DNA from: an endosymbiont of Escarpia spicata
Lineage (GTDB): Bacteria; Pseudomonadota; Gammaproteobacteria; Chromatiales; Chromatiaceae
DNA: 64,000 bases
Direction: 5' to 3'
NCBI GenBank assembly: GCA_003349915.1
Contig: QFXE01000021.1
Span: forward strand, 398,957 to 462,956
In this document: positions 52,557-59,785 of the stretch, one piece after another
Layout of the letters: each line of letters starts with the position of its first letter
Numbering within the stretch: the stretch's first letter is position 1
The notes under the pieces: generated by a model
The model's input: only the letters and a program-made list of their open reading frames with translations
What the model was told of the DNA's origin: nothing
The model's database searches: none
Translations under genes and position numbers: made by a program

Positions 52557-53561
52557 CTATCCCGCCTTCCTGCAAGGCTTCTTCGCAGCCTTCACTTCCG
52601 ACTCTACGACCTGCTCCATGTGCATCCCAAGCCGATCGAACAGCACCCGATCGCTGTCCGTTTCCGGGTTGTCGGTGGTGAGTAAGCGCTCACCATAGAA
52701 GACAGAGTTGGCGCCGGCGAGAAAACAGAGCGCCTGCATCTCATCGCTCATTTCATTACGTCCGGCGGAGAGGCGCACGTAGGATTCCGGCATCAGGATA
52801 CGCGCTACCGCGATGGTGCGGATGAACTCAAACGGGTCCAGCGCATCGGTACCGAAAAGCGGCGTACCCTCTACCTGCACCAGCAGGTTGATCGGTACCG
52901 ATTCCGGGTGTTTCTTGAGATTGCACAGCTCACGCAACATGCTCGCCCGGTCACGGCGGGACTCACCCATACCCAGGATGCCACCGGAACAGATATTGAT
53001 GTCGGCGTTGCGAACATGGGCCAGGGTATCAAGCCGGTCCTCGAAAGTGCGGGTTGTGATGACGTTGCCGTAGAACTCCGGCGATGTATCCAGGTTGTGG
53101 TTGTAGTAGTCGAGTCCCGCCTCACGCAGTTGCACTGCCTGGGGTTCTGTCAGCATACCAAGCGTCAGGCAGGTCTCCATGCCGAGATCATGCACCGCCT
53201 GCACCATCTCTATGACCCGCGCCAGGTTTTTGTCTGTAGGATTGCGCCAGGCCGCGCCCATGCAGAAACGGCTGGCACCTTTAGCCTTGGCCGCTTCCGC
53301 CGCCTCAACCACCTCGTTCAGGGGCAACAGCTTCTCTTTCTCCAGGTCGGTGCTGTGTTTCGCACTCTGCGAGCAGTAGCCGCAATCCTCCGAGCAGGCG
53401 CCGGTCTTGATGCTGAGCAGACTGCTCACCTGCACCTGATTGGGGTCGAAGCGGGCACGATGGGTGCTCTGCGCACGAAACAGCAGATCGTTGAAGGGCA
53501 GATCCAGCAACGCTTCGATCTCGTCGAGGCGCCAGTCATGGCGTAGAATGGTTCCGTTCAT
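52557..53561 (-). CDS. bioB: Biotin synthase
   Basis: 334 residues from the ATG at 53561 ([11 protein letters not shown]); the frame is open to 53624 but that part overlaps the promoter. The radical-SAM motif [14 protein letters not shown] is present, as are [14 protein letters not shown] and the family end. It inserts sulfur into dethiobiotin. First gene of the operon; a sigma-70 promoter with a BirA-type operator lies upstream. A stem TTGCGGG/CCCGCAA sits in the leader. Confidence 0.97.
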   Translation of the reverse strand: MNGTILRHDWRLDEIEALLDLPFNDLLFRAQSTHRARFDPNQVQVSSLLSIKTGACSEDCGYCSQSAKHSTDLEKEKLLPLNEVVEAAEAAKAKGASRFCMGAAWRNPTDKNLARVIEMVQAVHDLGMETCLTLGMLTEPQAVQLREAGLDYYNHNLDTSPEFYGNVITTRTFEDRLDTLAHVRNADINICSGGILGMGESRRDRASMLRELCNLKKHPESVPINLLVQVEGTPLFGTDALDPFEFIRTIAVARILMPESYVRLSAGRNEMSDEMQALCFLAGANSVFYGERLLTTDNPETDSDRVLFDRLGMHMEQVVESEVKAAKKPCRKAG

Positions 53562-53592
53562 GGTGATCTTTGCGGGTTGACTAAATCCCGCA

Positions 53593-53620
53593 ATAGTAAG
53601 GATCGAGCGCCCTCTGTCAA
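53593..53620 (-). promoter_or_regulatory. Sigma-70 promoter of the bio operon
   Basis: On the minus strand TTGACA-N16-TACTAT, with a perfect -35, lies about 30-60 bases before the bioB ATG. The -35 element is inside the BirA-type operator. Confidence 0.8.
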
Positions 53621-53646
53621 CCAAGGATGGTTATGAAGGTTTACAA
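53614..53646. promoter_or_regulatory. BirA operator, overlapping the comF start codon
   Basis: CTGTCAACC-N15-GGTTTACAA compares with the BirA consensus TTGTAAACC-N15/16-GGTTTACAA: the right half is perfect and the left half matches 7 of 9. It covers the bioB -35 box and, on the other strand, the comF ribosome site and first codons. Confidence 0.82.
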
Positions 53647-54343
53647 TTGGATAGATTTTGCACTAAACAGGCTCTACGCCTCACGCTGCCGCCTCTGTGG
53701 AGACCAGGGGGCGAACGGTCGGGATCTTTGCCCAGACTGCAAAAAGGATCTCTCTCACAATCAGCACTGCTGCAGGGTTTGTGCCATCCCCCTGCCCCCC
53801 GCCGCGCCTGAAAACAGCTTATGCGGATCATGCAGCCAGCAACACCCCGGCTTCGAGCAGTGTCTTGCCGCCTTGGTCTATGATCAGGAGGTCGGCCAAT
53901 TGGTCAGTGGTCTGAAATTCCGCAACCAACTCGGCAACGCCAGGCTGTTGGGGGATCTGCTCTGCGGCTACCTGGAGGGGAAAATCTTCGAAAAACCGGA
54001 CTTTATCCTGCCGGTACCCCTGCATCGAAGCCGTCTGAAAACACGCGGCTATAACCAGGCGCTGGAGATCGCCAGACCGGTGGGACGCCGATTCGGCATC
54101 CCTCTCCGACCGAAAGTCTGTGCCAGGAATCGGGCCACAGAGGCGCAGGCGGATCTGGACAAGGGCGACCGGGGGAAAAACATACGCGGCGCCTTCAGCG
54201 TAAAAAAACAGGTGTCAGGCCGCAGGATCGTACTGCTCGACGATGTGGTCACCACCGGCAATACTGTCTCTGAACTGACCCGGGTTTTACGGCAGGCCGG
54301 AGCGGCCAGAGTGGATGTTTGGGCTGTCGCACGGACACCTTGA
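53633..54343 (+). CDS. comF: ComF-family phosphoribosyltransferase-like protein
   Basis: 236 residues from the ATG at 53633 (AAGGA upstream); an ATG two codons earlier is also possible. An N-terminal zinc-finger region has CRLCGDQ, LCPDCKKDL, CCRVC and CGSC pairs. The C-terminal PRTase domain has RGYNQALEIARPV and the PRPP loop IVLLDDVVTTGNTVSEL. ComF/GntX proteins take part in DNA uptake and use of imported DNA. Divergent from bioB, sharing a BirA-type operator. Confidence 0.93.
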   Translation: MKVYNWIDFALNRLYASRCRLCGDQGANGRDLCPDCKKDLSHNQHCCRVCAIPLPPAAPENSLCGSCSQQHPGFEQCLAALVYDQEVGQLVSGLKFRNQLGNARLLGDLLCGYLEGKIFEKPDFILPVPLHRSRLKTRGYNQALEIARPVGRRFGIPLRPKVCARNRATEAQADLDKGDRGKNIRGAFSVKKQVSGRRIVLLDDVVTTGNTVSELTRVLRQAGAARVDVWAVARTP

Positions 54344-54352
54344 ATCTATTAT

Positions 54353-54412
54353 GTAGGGTGCGCCGTGCGCACCATGATTGCCGCCTGTTCTGGTGCGCAC
54401 GGCGCACCCTAC
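54353..54412. repeat. Perfect inverted repeat, GTAGGGTGCGCCGTGCGCACC family
   Basis: Two 21-base arms (54353-54373 and 54392-54412) are exact reverse complements around an 18-base spacer. Each arm itself contains the palindrome GGTGCGC/GCGCACC. The same element, degenerate on one side, lies at 10793-10904. It probably also ends the convergent comF and gspB transcripts. Confidence 0.92.
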
Positions 54413-54450
54413 CAGACTAAAACTTGTCGATCGAAAATAGTTGTGAAGAT

Positions 54451-55068
54451 TTACTGATTACCGATCGGGACCTTGAAGCGCTCACCCATGTGCTCAAGCA
54501 CCACCCCATCCGGCAGAATCTCCGACAGTAACGGACCTGCGGCCAGGTAGTCGCCCTCCCGATACTTCTCCAGGTTGATCAACACGTAACGGCGTTTGGG
54601 CTGGTCATTGTAAATATGCACATCGATATTGAACTCCGGCAGGTTCTCCACAAATCCCGGCGGCAGCTCGCTGATCGATTTGGGTGGAACCTGGGGTACA
54701 GGGACCAGTGTTTCCTCAACAACTGGCGTCGTGACCGAGGGCACTTCCGGTTCAGGCGGCTGGATTTTCAGCTCCTGAACAGCGGCCACCTGCGGCTGCG
54801 GAGCCGGGAACGTCGGTGCCTCCGATCTGGCAGGCTGCGTGTCGGGTACCAACGCCGGACCAGACACCATCTGCTGCGGATCCTCCCGTCCCAAATAGAG
54901 ACCCAGCAGTAACAGGCCCAAGCCCAAGCCCAGGAATACCAGCGCCACGATACCGAACCAACGGGATTGCCCCAAATCCTGCTGGGTGTTGACTGCACCG
55001 AGCCGGGGCACCTGACCGATCCGATGCTGGCGTTCTGCTTTCTTCAGAGCCTCGAGAATCAGCGACAT
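54451..55068 (-). CDS. gspB: GspB-type general secretion assembly protein
   Basis: 205 residues. The cytoplasmic start MSLILEALKKAERQHRIGQ is the family signature. A membrane helix (about 37-60, FGIVALVFLGLGLGLLLLGL) is followed by a Pro/Val-rich periplasmic linker and a C-terminal GspB domain (FNIDVHIYNDQPKRRYVLIN...). With the ATPase ExeA/GspA it helps pass or insert the type II secretin through peptidoglycan. It starts directly after the ExeA-like gene. Confidence 0.9.
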   Translation of the reverse strand: MSLILEALKKAERQHRIGQVPRLGAVNTQQDLGQSRWFGIVALVFLGLGLGLLLLGLYLGREDPQQMVSGPALVPDTQPARSEAPTFPAPQPQVAAVQELKIQPPEPEVPSVTTPVVEETLVPVPQVPPKSISELPPGFVENLPEFNIDVHIYNDQPKRRYVLINLEKYREGDYLAAGPLLSEILPDGVVLEHMGERFKVPIGNQ

Positions 55069-56847
55069 TTAGCCTTCACCCCCTTCGCTGGTCACTACAG
55101 CTCTCAGGGTTGGAGTTTCGGCTGTGAGCTGCACATTGTTCAGGGTAATCATGGTCTGCTGCCCTGCAACACCGTCTGAGGACAACCCGTGTTTGGACTG
55201 GAATCGTTTCAGTTGCTGCCGCAACTCCCCATTGAATGCATCCCGACCGATCACGACCGGGGGTTCCAAACCCTCTGCTTTTGCAAGCTGCGCCCTCAGC
55301 CAAGTGACAGGGACGCCTGTCGAACCCGGCCCCACCAGGGCTGATTTTGTTCTCGGGCGCCACAGAACCACATAATCACCAGGCCAGAGAGGAGCGATGT
55401 CTGCCCGTTTCAGCTGCCGGTCACCCTCACCGTAATCTACCGTTAAGTTCTCCCCCTGCATGGATTTGAGAAGGATATAACGTTGCCGGTAACCCAATTT
55501 TAACTTGAGCAGCAGCGGCCTGTTGATGCGCTCCAGATCCTCCCAGCCACCAATACCAGTGAGACAACGCAAACCCAATGGCGGCGCCTCTTTGCAGGCG
55601 CTCTCTGATGAGAGCAGCTTGATACTTTTACCCCACAACTCAAACAGTCGCAGATGCACCGCCCGCTTGCTGTCTGCTACATGCGCGATCTGCCCCTCCA
55701 GATCAACGGGAAGACCCGCTTCGGGCAGGGTATCGATTGCTTCAGGTACGGGAGGGACTGTTACGGCCGGTGCAGATTCCGACTGCAGCAGCACCGAGAC
55801 TACTTTCGCTCCAGACTCAGGGGGAATCACAGGAGAGGCTTCCGGTTCCGGGGAGGGCAGAGGTGGCAGAGACAATTCTTGCTCAACCTTGGCGGGTCGA
55901 TCCAGCACCTCCGCAACCACCTCACCCGACTCCGGTTTTGAGTCTGTAAATAGTGGCATCAGAAACCAGGCGATGACCGCAGTGGAGAACACGATCAGCA
56001 GGACAGGCATGAGACGGCTGAGCTTCCCCATCACCACGCCGGAGCCTCTGACCTCACTGGCCGCACGCCAAACCAGCCTGGGTCCAGCCCGCTTGGCGCC
56101 GGTTGCAAAAATCGCCAACAGCGTCCGCTCACAGATGGTGTTGATGATTCGCGGCACACCTCTGGACAGGTGATACACCAGGCGTAGCGCTGACGAGGTG
56201 AAAAGATCTTCACGGTTTCCCGACACGGTAAGCCGGTGCCGGATATAGCGAACAGTCTCCCGGCGGGATAACGGAAAGAGGTGATAGCGTGCTGTAATCC
56301 GCTGGGCAACCTGCCGCATATCCTTACGTGCCAGCAGTTGCTGCAACTCTGGCTGACCCACCAGAATAATGCGCAACAACTTGTGTTGCGAAGTCTCCAG
56401 ATTTGTCAGCATGCGGACCTGTTCAAGCACCCTGGGACTCAGGTTCTGCGCCTCGTCCACCACCAGGACTGTATTGCGCCCGGCAGCATGAGTCTTCAAC
56501 AGGTGGTGGCTCAGATTATCGGTCAGCTGTTTGAGGGAGTAAGGGGGACCCACATATTTAATGCCCAGTTCGTCGCAGATGGCCGCCATGAAAGCACGAC
56601 GCGAAAGCCGGGGATTGAAGATCAGGGCGATATCGACGTTTTCGAGATTCTGCTCCAACAGACTGCGCACCAGCATTGTCTTGCCGGTACCAACTTCACC
56701 GGTCAACTGCACGAAGCCGCCATTCGGCCCGGTCCCGTAGATCAGATGCGCCAGACTCTCCTCATGCCCACGACTCAGATAGAGATAGCGGGGGTCAGGC
56801 GTAATGGAAAAGGGATTTTCCTGAAACCCGAAGTCGCTAAACTGCAT
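55069..56847 (-). CDS. gspA: ExeA/GspA-like AAA ATPase with C-terminal peptidoglycan-binding domain
   Basis: 592 residues. The N terminus FGFQENPFSITPDPRYLYLSR leads to Walker A GEVGTGKTML (about 51-60) and Walker B TVLVVDEAQNLSP. A membrane helix lies near residue 283. A Pro-rich periplasmic linker is followed by a region with TGIGGWEDLERINRPLLLKL, and a PG_binding_1 domain ends the protein (ELRQQLKRFQSKHGLSSDGV). It works with GspB at the cell wall. Adjacent 3 bases upstream is a Sel1-type gene. Confidence 0.92.
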   Translation of the reverse strand: MQFSDFGFQENPFSITPDPRYLYLSRGHEESLAHLIYGTGPNGGFVQLTGEVGTGKTMLVRSLLEQNLENVDIALIFNPRLSRRAFMAAICDELGIKYVGPPYSLKQLTDNLSHHLLKTHAAGRNTVLVVDEAQNLSPRVLEQVRMLTNLETSQHKLLRIILVGQPELQQLLARKDMRQVAQRITARYHLFPLSRRETVRYIRHRLTVSGNREDLFTSSALRLVYHLSRGVPRIINTICERTLLAIFATGAKRAGPRLVWRAASEVRGSGVVMGKLSRLMPVLLIVFSTAVIAWFLMPLFTDSKPESGEVVAEVLDRPAKVEQELSLPPLPSPEPEASPVIPPESGAKVVSVLLQSESAPAVTVPPVPEAIDTLPEAGLPVDLEGQIAHVADSKRAVHLRLFELWGKSIKLLSSESACKEAPPLGLRCLTGIGGWEDLERINRPLLLKLKLGYRQRYILLKSMQGENLTVDYGEGDRQLKRADIAPLWPGDYVVLWRPRTKSALVGPGSTGVPVTWLRAQLAKAEGLEPPVVIGRDAFNGELRQQLKRFQSKHGLSSDGVAGQQTMITLNNVQLTAETPTLRAVVTSEGGEG

Positions 56848-56850
56848 GGC

Positions 56851-57270
56851 TCAATCGCAATCCTCTTCCAGGTCTTGCGCTTTGGCCAGCTTATCCGCCA
56901 ATTCCAACCATTGGATTGCCACGGTCTCATTGGGTGCGACGCCCTCACCGGAGAGATACATCTGTCCCAAGTTAACAGCCGCCTGATAGGAGCCGTTTCC
57001 AGCAGCCTGTTTCAGCCACTCCATTCCCCGGGAATTACTCTTTCTCACCCCCTGTCCGTAGAGATAAAGCATGCCGAGGTAGTACTGGGCATCCACCACG
57101 CCTTCCTCCGCCAGATCTCTGAAGGACGTGTAGGCACCTTTGTAGTCACCCGCTTCAAACGAGGTCAGTGCCGCTTCATAGGCATCGTTCTCCGCAACGG
57201 AGAGAAAAGGTGTCAAAAGCAGAAACAGCAGCGTAACGCCGCGAATAATATTTTTCGCCATCAAATTCAT
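56851..57270 (-). CDS. Small periplasmic Sel1/TPR-repeat protein
   Basis: 139 residues. Signal peptide (ITLL-type core GVTLLFLLLTPFLSVAE) and three Sel1-like repeats: AALTSFEAGDYKGAYTSFRD, DAQYYLGMLYLYGQGVRKSN and QAAVNLGQMYLSGEGVAPNE. Such repeats bind protein partners. It precedes the ExeA-like ATPase by 3 bases, so it is probably a helper for that envelope system. The 192 bases upstream of it hold no gene. Confidence 0.85.
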   Translation of the reverse strand: MNLMAKNIIRGVTLLFLLLTPFLSVAENDAYEAALTSFEAGDYKGAYTSFRDLAEEGVVDAQYYLGMLYLYGQGVRKSNSRGMEWLKQAAGNGSYQAAVNLGQMYLSGEGVAPNETVAIQWLELADKLAKAQDLEEDCD

Positions 57271-57462
57271 CTGCTGTCGATTCTCTCCCGGCTACCAATA
57301 GCCCCATACAATAAGGAAACATAACACCTCTCAGCCGCAGGTGCATAGAGAAGCCATGCTTTTGTACTGATGGCAGTATACGGATGTAGGATTTCTATAG
57401 AATTTTTTAGCCGCGACATGGACGAAATCACGGCTAAAACCGTCAGGTCAGATTAACGACAG

Positions 57463-57732
57463 CTACTTTTCAGCCAACTGTGGTACTTCCACTGTTGGCG
57501 TCAAAACCGGCGTGTAAACCGGGTAATAGGAACGATAGTAGCCATAGTGGTAGGGATAGCCATAATTTCTATACCCATACCATGGCCGGTACCAATTGCG
57601 CCCCCAGCCTGAACCAGAGAAGCCAAAGGAGAAACCGAAGCCACCACCCCACCAGGCATCCGCGGTGGATACCGGCAGTGCCACAAGTGCTGCCACTGCT
57701 GTTGCAGTCAGGAATTTGCGCATTGTCTTCAT
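57463..57732 (-). CDS. Putative sulfur globule protein (Gly/Tyr/Trp-rich secreted protein)
   Basis: 89 residues from the ATG at 57732, which has AGGAGG at ideal spacing; the frame is open to 57810. Signal peptide FLTATAVAALVALPVSTADA. The mature part begins WWGGGFGFSFGFSGSGWGRN and continues with repeated Y-G-Y / Y-Y units, ending VPQLAEK. Composition and layout match the envelope proteins of sulfur globules in purple sulfur bacteria (Sgp family). Short Tyr/Gly-rich proteins of other kinds exist, so this is a family-level guess. Confidence 0.65.
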   Translation of the reverse strand: MKTMRKFLTATAVAALVALPVSTADAWWGGGFGFSFGFSGSGWGRNWYRPWYGYRNYGYPYHYGYYRSYYPVYTPVLTPTVEVPQLAEK

Positions 57733-57780
57733 GATAAACCTCCTGCGACATACTGCTGTCACTTTTTCCCGTCCACATTT

Positions 57781-57817
57781 AAACCATACACCTTCTATTA
57801 AACCATACACCTTCTAT
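57781..57817. repeat. 19-base tandem duplication upstream of the sulfur globule-like gene
   Basis: AAACCATACACCTTCTATT is followed directly by a second copy, exact over 18 bases. It lies 49-85 bases before the start codon, where promoter elements are expected. The 259-base gap up to the next gene holds nothing else that I can name. Confidence 0.9.
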
Positions 57818-57991
57818 GGAAAAACACATTGAGGCACGTCAGCTATATTAGCAAATGCTTATAGAATATACCTATGGATTATTCCGTTAGGAGCGCCGGA
57901 TTAATGACTACTTTCTTCCAAGGGTGACGCCCGGACGCTTCATGGATAAACTGCGCCGACAACGATTCACACCACTATTGAGGATAAACCT

Positions 57992-58246
57992 ATGAAATTC
58001 ATACCCTGCCAGGGCGGAGACAACTGCACAGAAGGCGGCACCCACTGCCAGGGCTGCGGGCGCAGCCATGAAGAGATCGCCGAGACCAAAAAGCTGATCG
58101 ATGCACTGGTGCAATTCACACAAAAGATGGATTTTGAGAATGTCGAAGAGTTCACCAGCTTCGTCGCAACCAGGGCCGCAGGAAAGTACCGCATGCAGCA
58201 AGGCGGCGGTATGGGTTTCGGCCTCAACATCCAGCCCGGCAGCTGA
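57992..58246 (+). CDS. Small Cys-rich protein with a DUF1289-like zinc-finger motif
   Basis: 84 residues. Four Cys are arranged CQGGDNC...CQGC, followed by GRSHEEIAETKKLID, close to the DUF1289 ending CxGCGRTxxEI. A Gly-rich C terminus (QQGGGMGFGLNIQPGS) follows. It probably binds one metal ion. It precedes the rhodanese operon by 74 bases on the same strand. Function unknown. Confidence 0.72.
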   Translation: MKFIPCQGGDNCTEGGTHCQGCGRSHEEIAETKKLIDALVQFTQKMDFENVEEFTSFVATRAAGKYRMQQGGGMGFGLNIQPGS

Positions 58247-58320
58247 CGGGTAGCCACTTCGGGAACCAACACGGTTCCCGGCAGTCACATTTCAAACAGG
58301 CCAATATACGAAGAAAAACC

Positions 58321-59223
58321 ATGATGAAGCCCTTTGCCCTCTCTCTGCTCCTCATCTTCACCACAACCTTTGCGCTGGCGGCTCAACCGCTGGTCACGCC
58401 GGAATGGGTGCATAACAATCGCGAGAAGAGCGGGGTCGTAATCCTCGACCTGCAGGACGCCAAAGCCTATCAGCGATACCACGTTCCCGGTGCGGTGAAC
58501 TCCAGCTACGGTGAGTGGCGACGCGAGTCGGTGAAAAAGATAACCCAAATCATGACGCCCCCCGCGCAACTGGAAAAGCTGATCGGCCGTCTGGGCATCG
58601 ACAATGATACCCACGTCGTGCTGGTTATCACCGGGAACGGTGCTGGAGACATGGCGAGCGCCTCACGAGTCTACTGGACCTTCAAGGCACTGGGGCACGA
58701 TCAGGTCTCCATCCTCGACGGGGGGCTGATCAACTATGCACAGAAGCGGGTCTATCCGCTCCAGAACGGTCGCAACCAAGCTGAGCCGAAGGTCTTCAAG
58801 GTCAACCTCAGGGCCGACTACATCCCAGACGCCAAAGGGGTAAAAACTGCTCTCGAAAAGGGAGCGTTGGCGGTGGACAACCGCAGCCGCGCCGAATACA
58901 TGGGCATCTACTCCGGAAGCGGCAAGGAACGTCCAGGCAGTCTGCCCAAAGCTGTCAATATCTCCTACGACTGGCTGACCGCCAATGGCGGTGCAACATT
59001 CCATAATATCGACAACCTGAAAAAGATCTATGCCGCCATCCAGGTGCCGCTAAGCGGCGCACAGATCAACTATTGCCATACAGGCCATCGTGCCGCCCTT
59101 GGCTGGTTCGTCTCTCACGAACTATTGGGTAACAAGCAGGCCCGTCTCTACGATGGATCGACCGCCGAGTGGGCGCTTGACCACGCCCTGCCCATGGAAC
59201 AGAAAGTCCAATTAAAACATTGA
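58321..59223 (+). CDS. Periplasmic tandem-rhodanese sulfurtransferase
   Basis: 300 residues. Signal peptide LLIFTTTFALAAQ. Two rhodanese domains: the first (about 25-140, ILDLQDAKAYQRYHVPGAVN) lacks a Cys in its active loop (ITGNGAGDMAS). The second (about 165-295, VDNRSRAEYMGI) has Cys252 in NYCHTGHRAALGW, the persulfide-carrying residue. It resembles SseA/TST-type thiosulfate or 3-mercaptopyruvate sulfurtransferases. First of three tightly packed genes (spacings 10 and 3) that look like a periplasmic thiol/sulfur operon. Confidence 0.92.
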   Translation: MMKPFALSLLLIFTTTFALAAQPLVTPEWVHNNREKSGVVILDLQDAKAYQRYHVPGAVNSSYGEWRRESVKKITQIMTPPAQLEKLIGRLGIDNDTHVVLVITGNGAGDMASASRVYWTFKALGHDQVSILDGGLINYAQKRVYPLQNGRNQAEPKVFKVNLRADYIPDAKGVKTALEKGALAVDNRSRAEYMGIYSGSGKERPGSLPKAVNISYDWLTANGGATFHNIDNLKKIYAAIQVPLSGAQINYCHTGHRAALGWFVSHELLGNKQARLYDGSTAEWALDHALPMEQKVQLKH

Positions 59224-59233
59224 GGACCAGACC

Positions 59234-59782
59234 ATGCGCGCGTATGTATCAAAACTCCTTATTACACTGTTATTAATGAGTCTGACTCAAGGCGCCCTGG
59301 CCAACGGCCGCACCGCACCGGAGTGGGATATCTCCGAATGGATCAACGGCGATGGCACCACCCTGGCCTCACTCAAGGGTAAGGTGGTGGTGATCGATTT
59401 TTTCCAACTCTGGTGCCCTGGCTGCAACAGCTTCTCGGTACCACTGATGGCCAAATGGGAGCAGCAGTTTGCCGACGAGATCGCTGCGGGCAATCTGGTG
59501 ATGCTGAGTATCCACACCGTATTTGAGGGACACGACTATCAGAATCCAAAAAAGCTGCGCGCCTATCTCAAGCAGAAAAACATCCAACACCTGGTGGGAA
59601 TCGATCGGCACATTGACGGCGATGAAATCCCAGAAACCATGAAACGATACCGCACCCGCGGCACACCGGAGATGGCCATCATCGACAAAGATGGACATAT
59701 CCGCTTCCAGCGATTCGGTAGTTTTGATCCGGCAAGCGGCGCGCAACTGATCAACAAGTTGCTGGCCGGGGATCCCGGGTAA
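59234..59782 (+). CDS. Periplasmic TlpA/ResA-like thioredoxin
   Basis: 182 residues. Signal peptide ending QGALA. The thioredoxin fold has VVVIDFFQLWCPGCNSFSVP with Cys61 and Cys64 (CPGC instead of CxPC types) and the cis-Pro in RGTPEMAIIDKDGHI. It is probably a reductant or carrier for the neighbouring sulfurtransferase or the DUF255 protein, 3 bases downstream. Confidence 0.9.
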   Translation: MRAYVSKLLITLLLMSLTQGALANGRTAPEWDISEWINGDGTTLASLKGKVVVIDFFQLWCPGCNSFSVPLMAKWEQQFADEIAAGNLVMLSIHTVFEGHDYQNPKKLRAYLKQKNIQHLVGIDRHIDGDEIPETMKRYRTRGTPEMAIIDKDGHIRFQRFGSFDPASGAQLINKLLAGDPG

Positions 59783-59785
59783 CCT

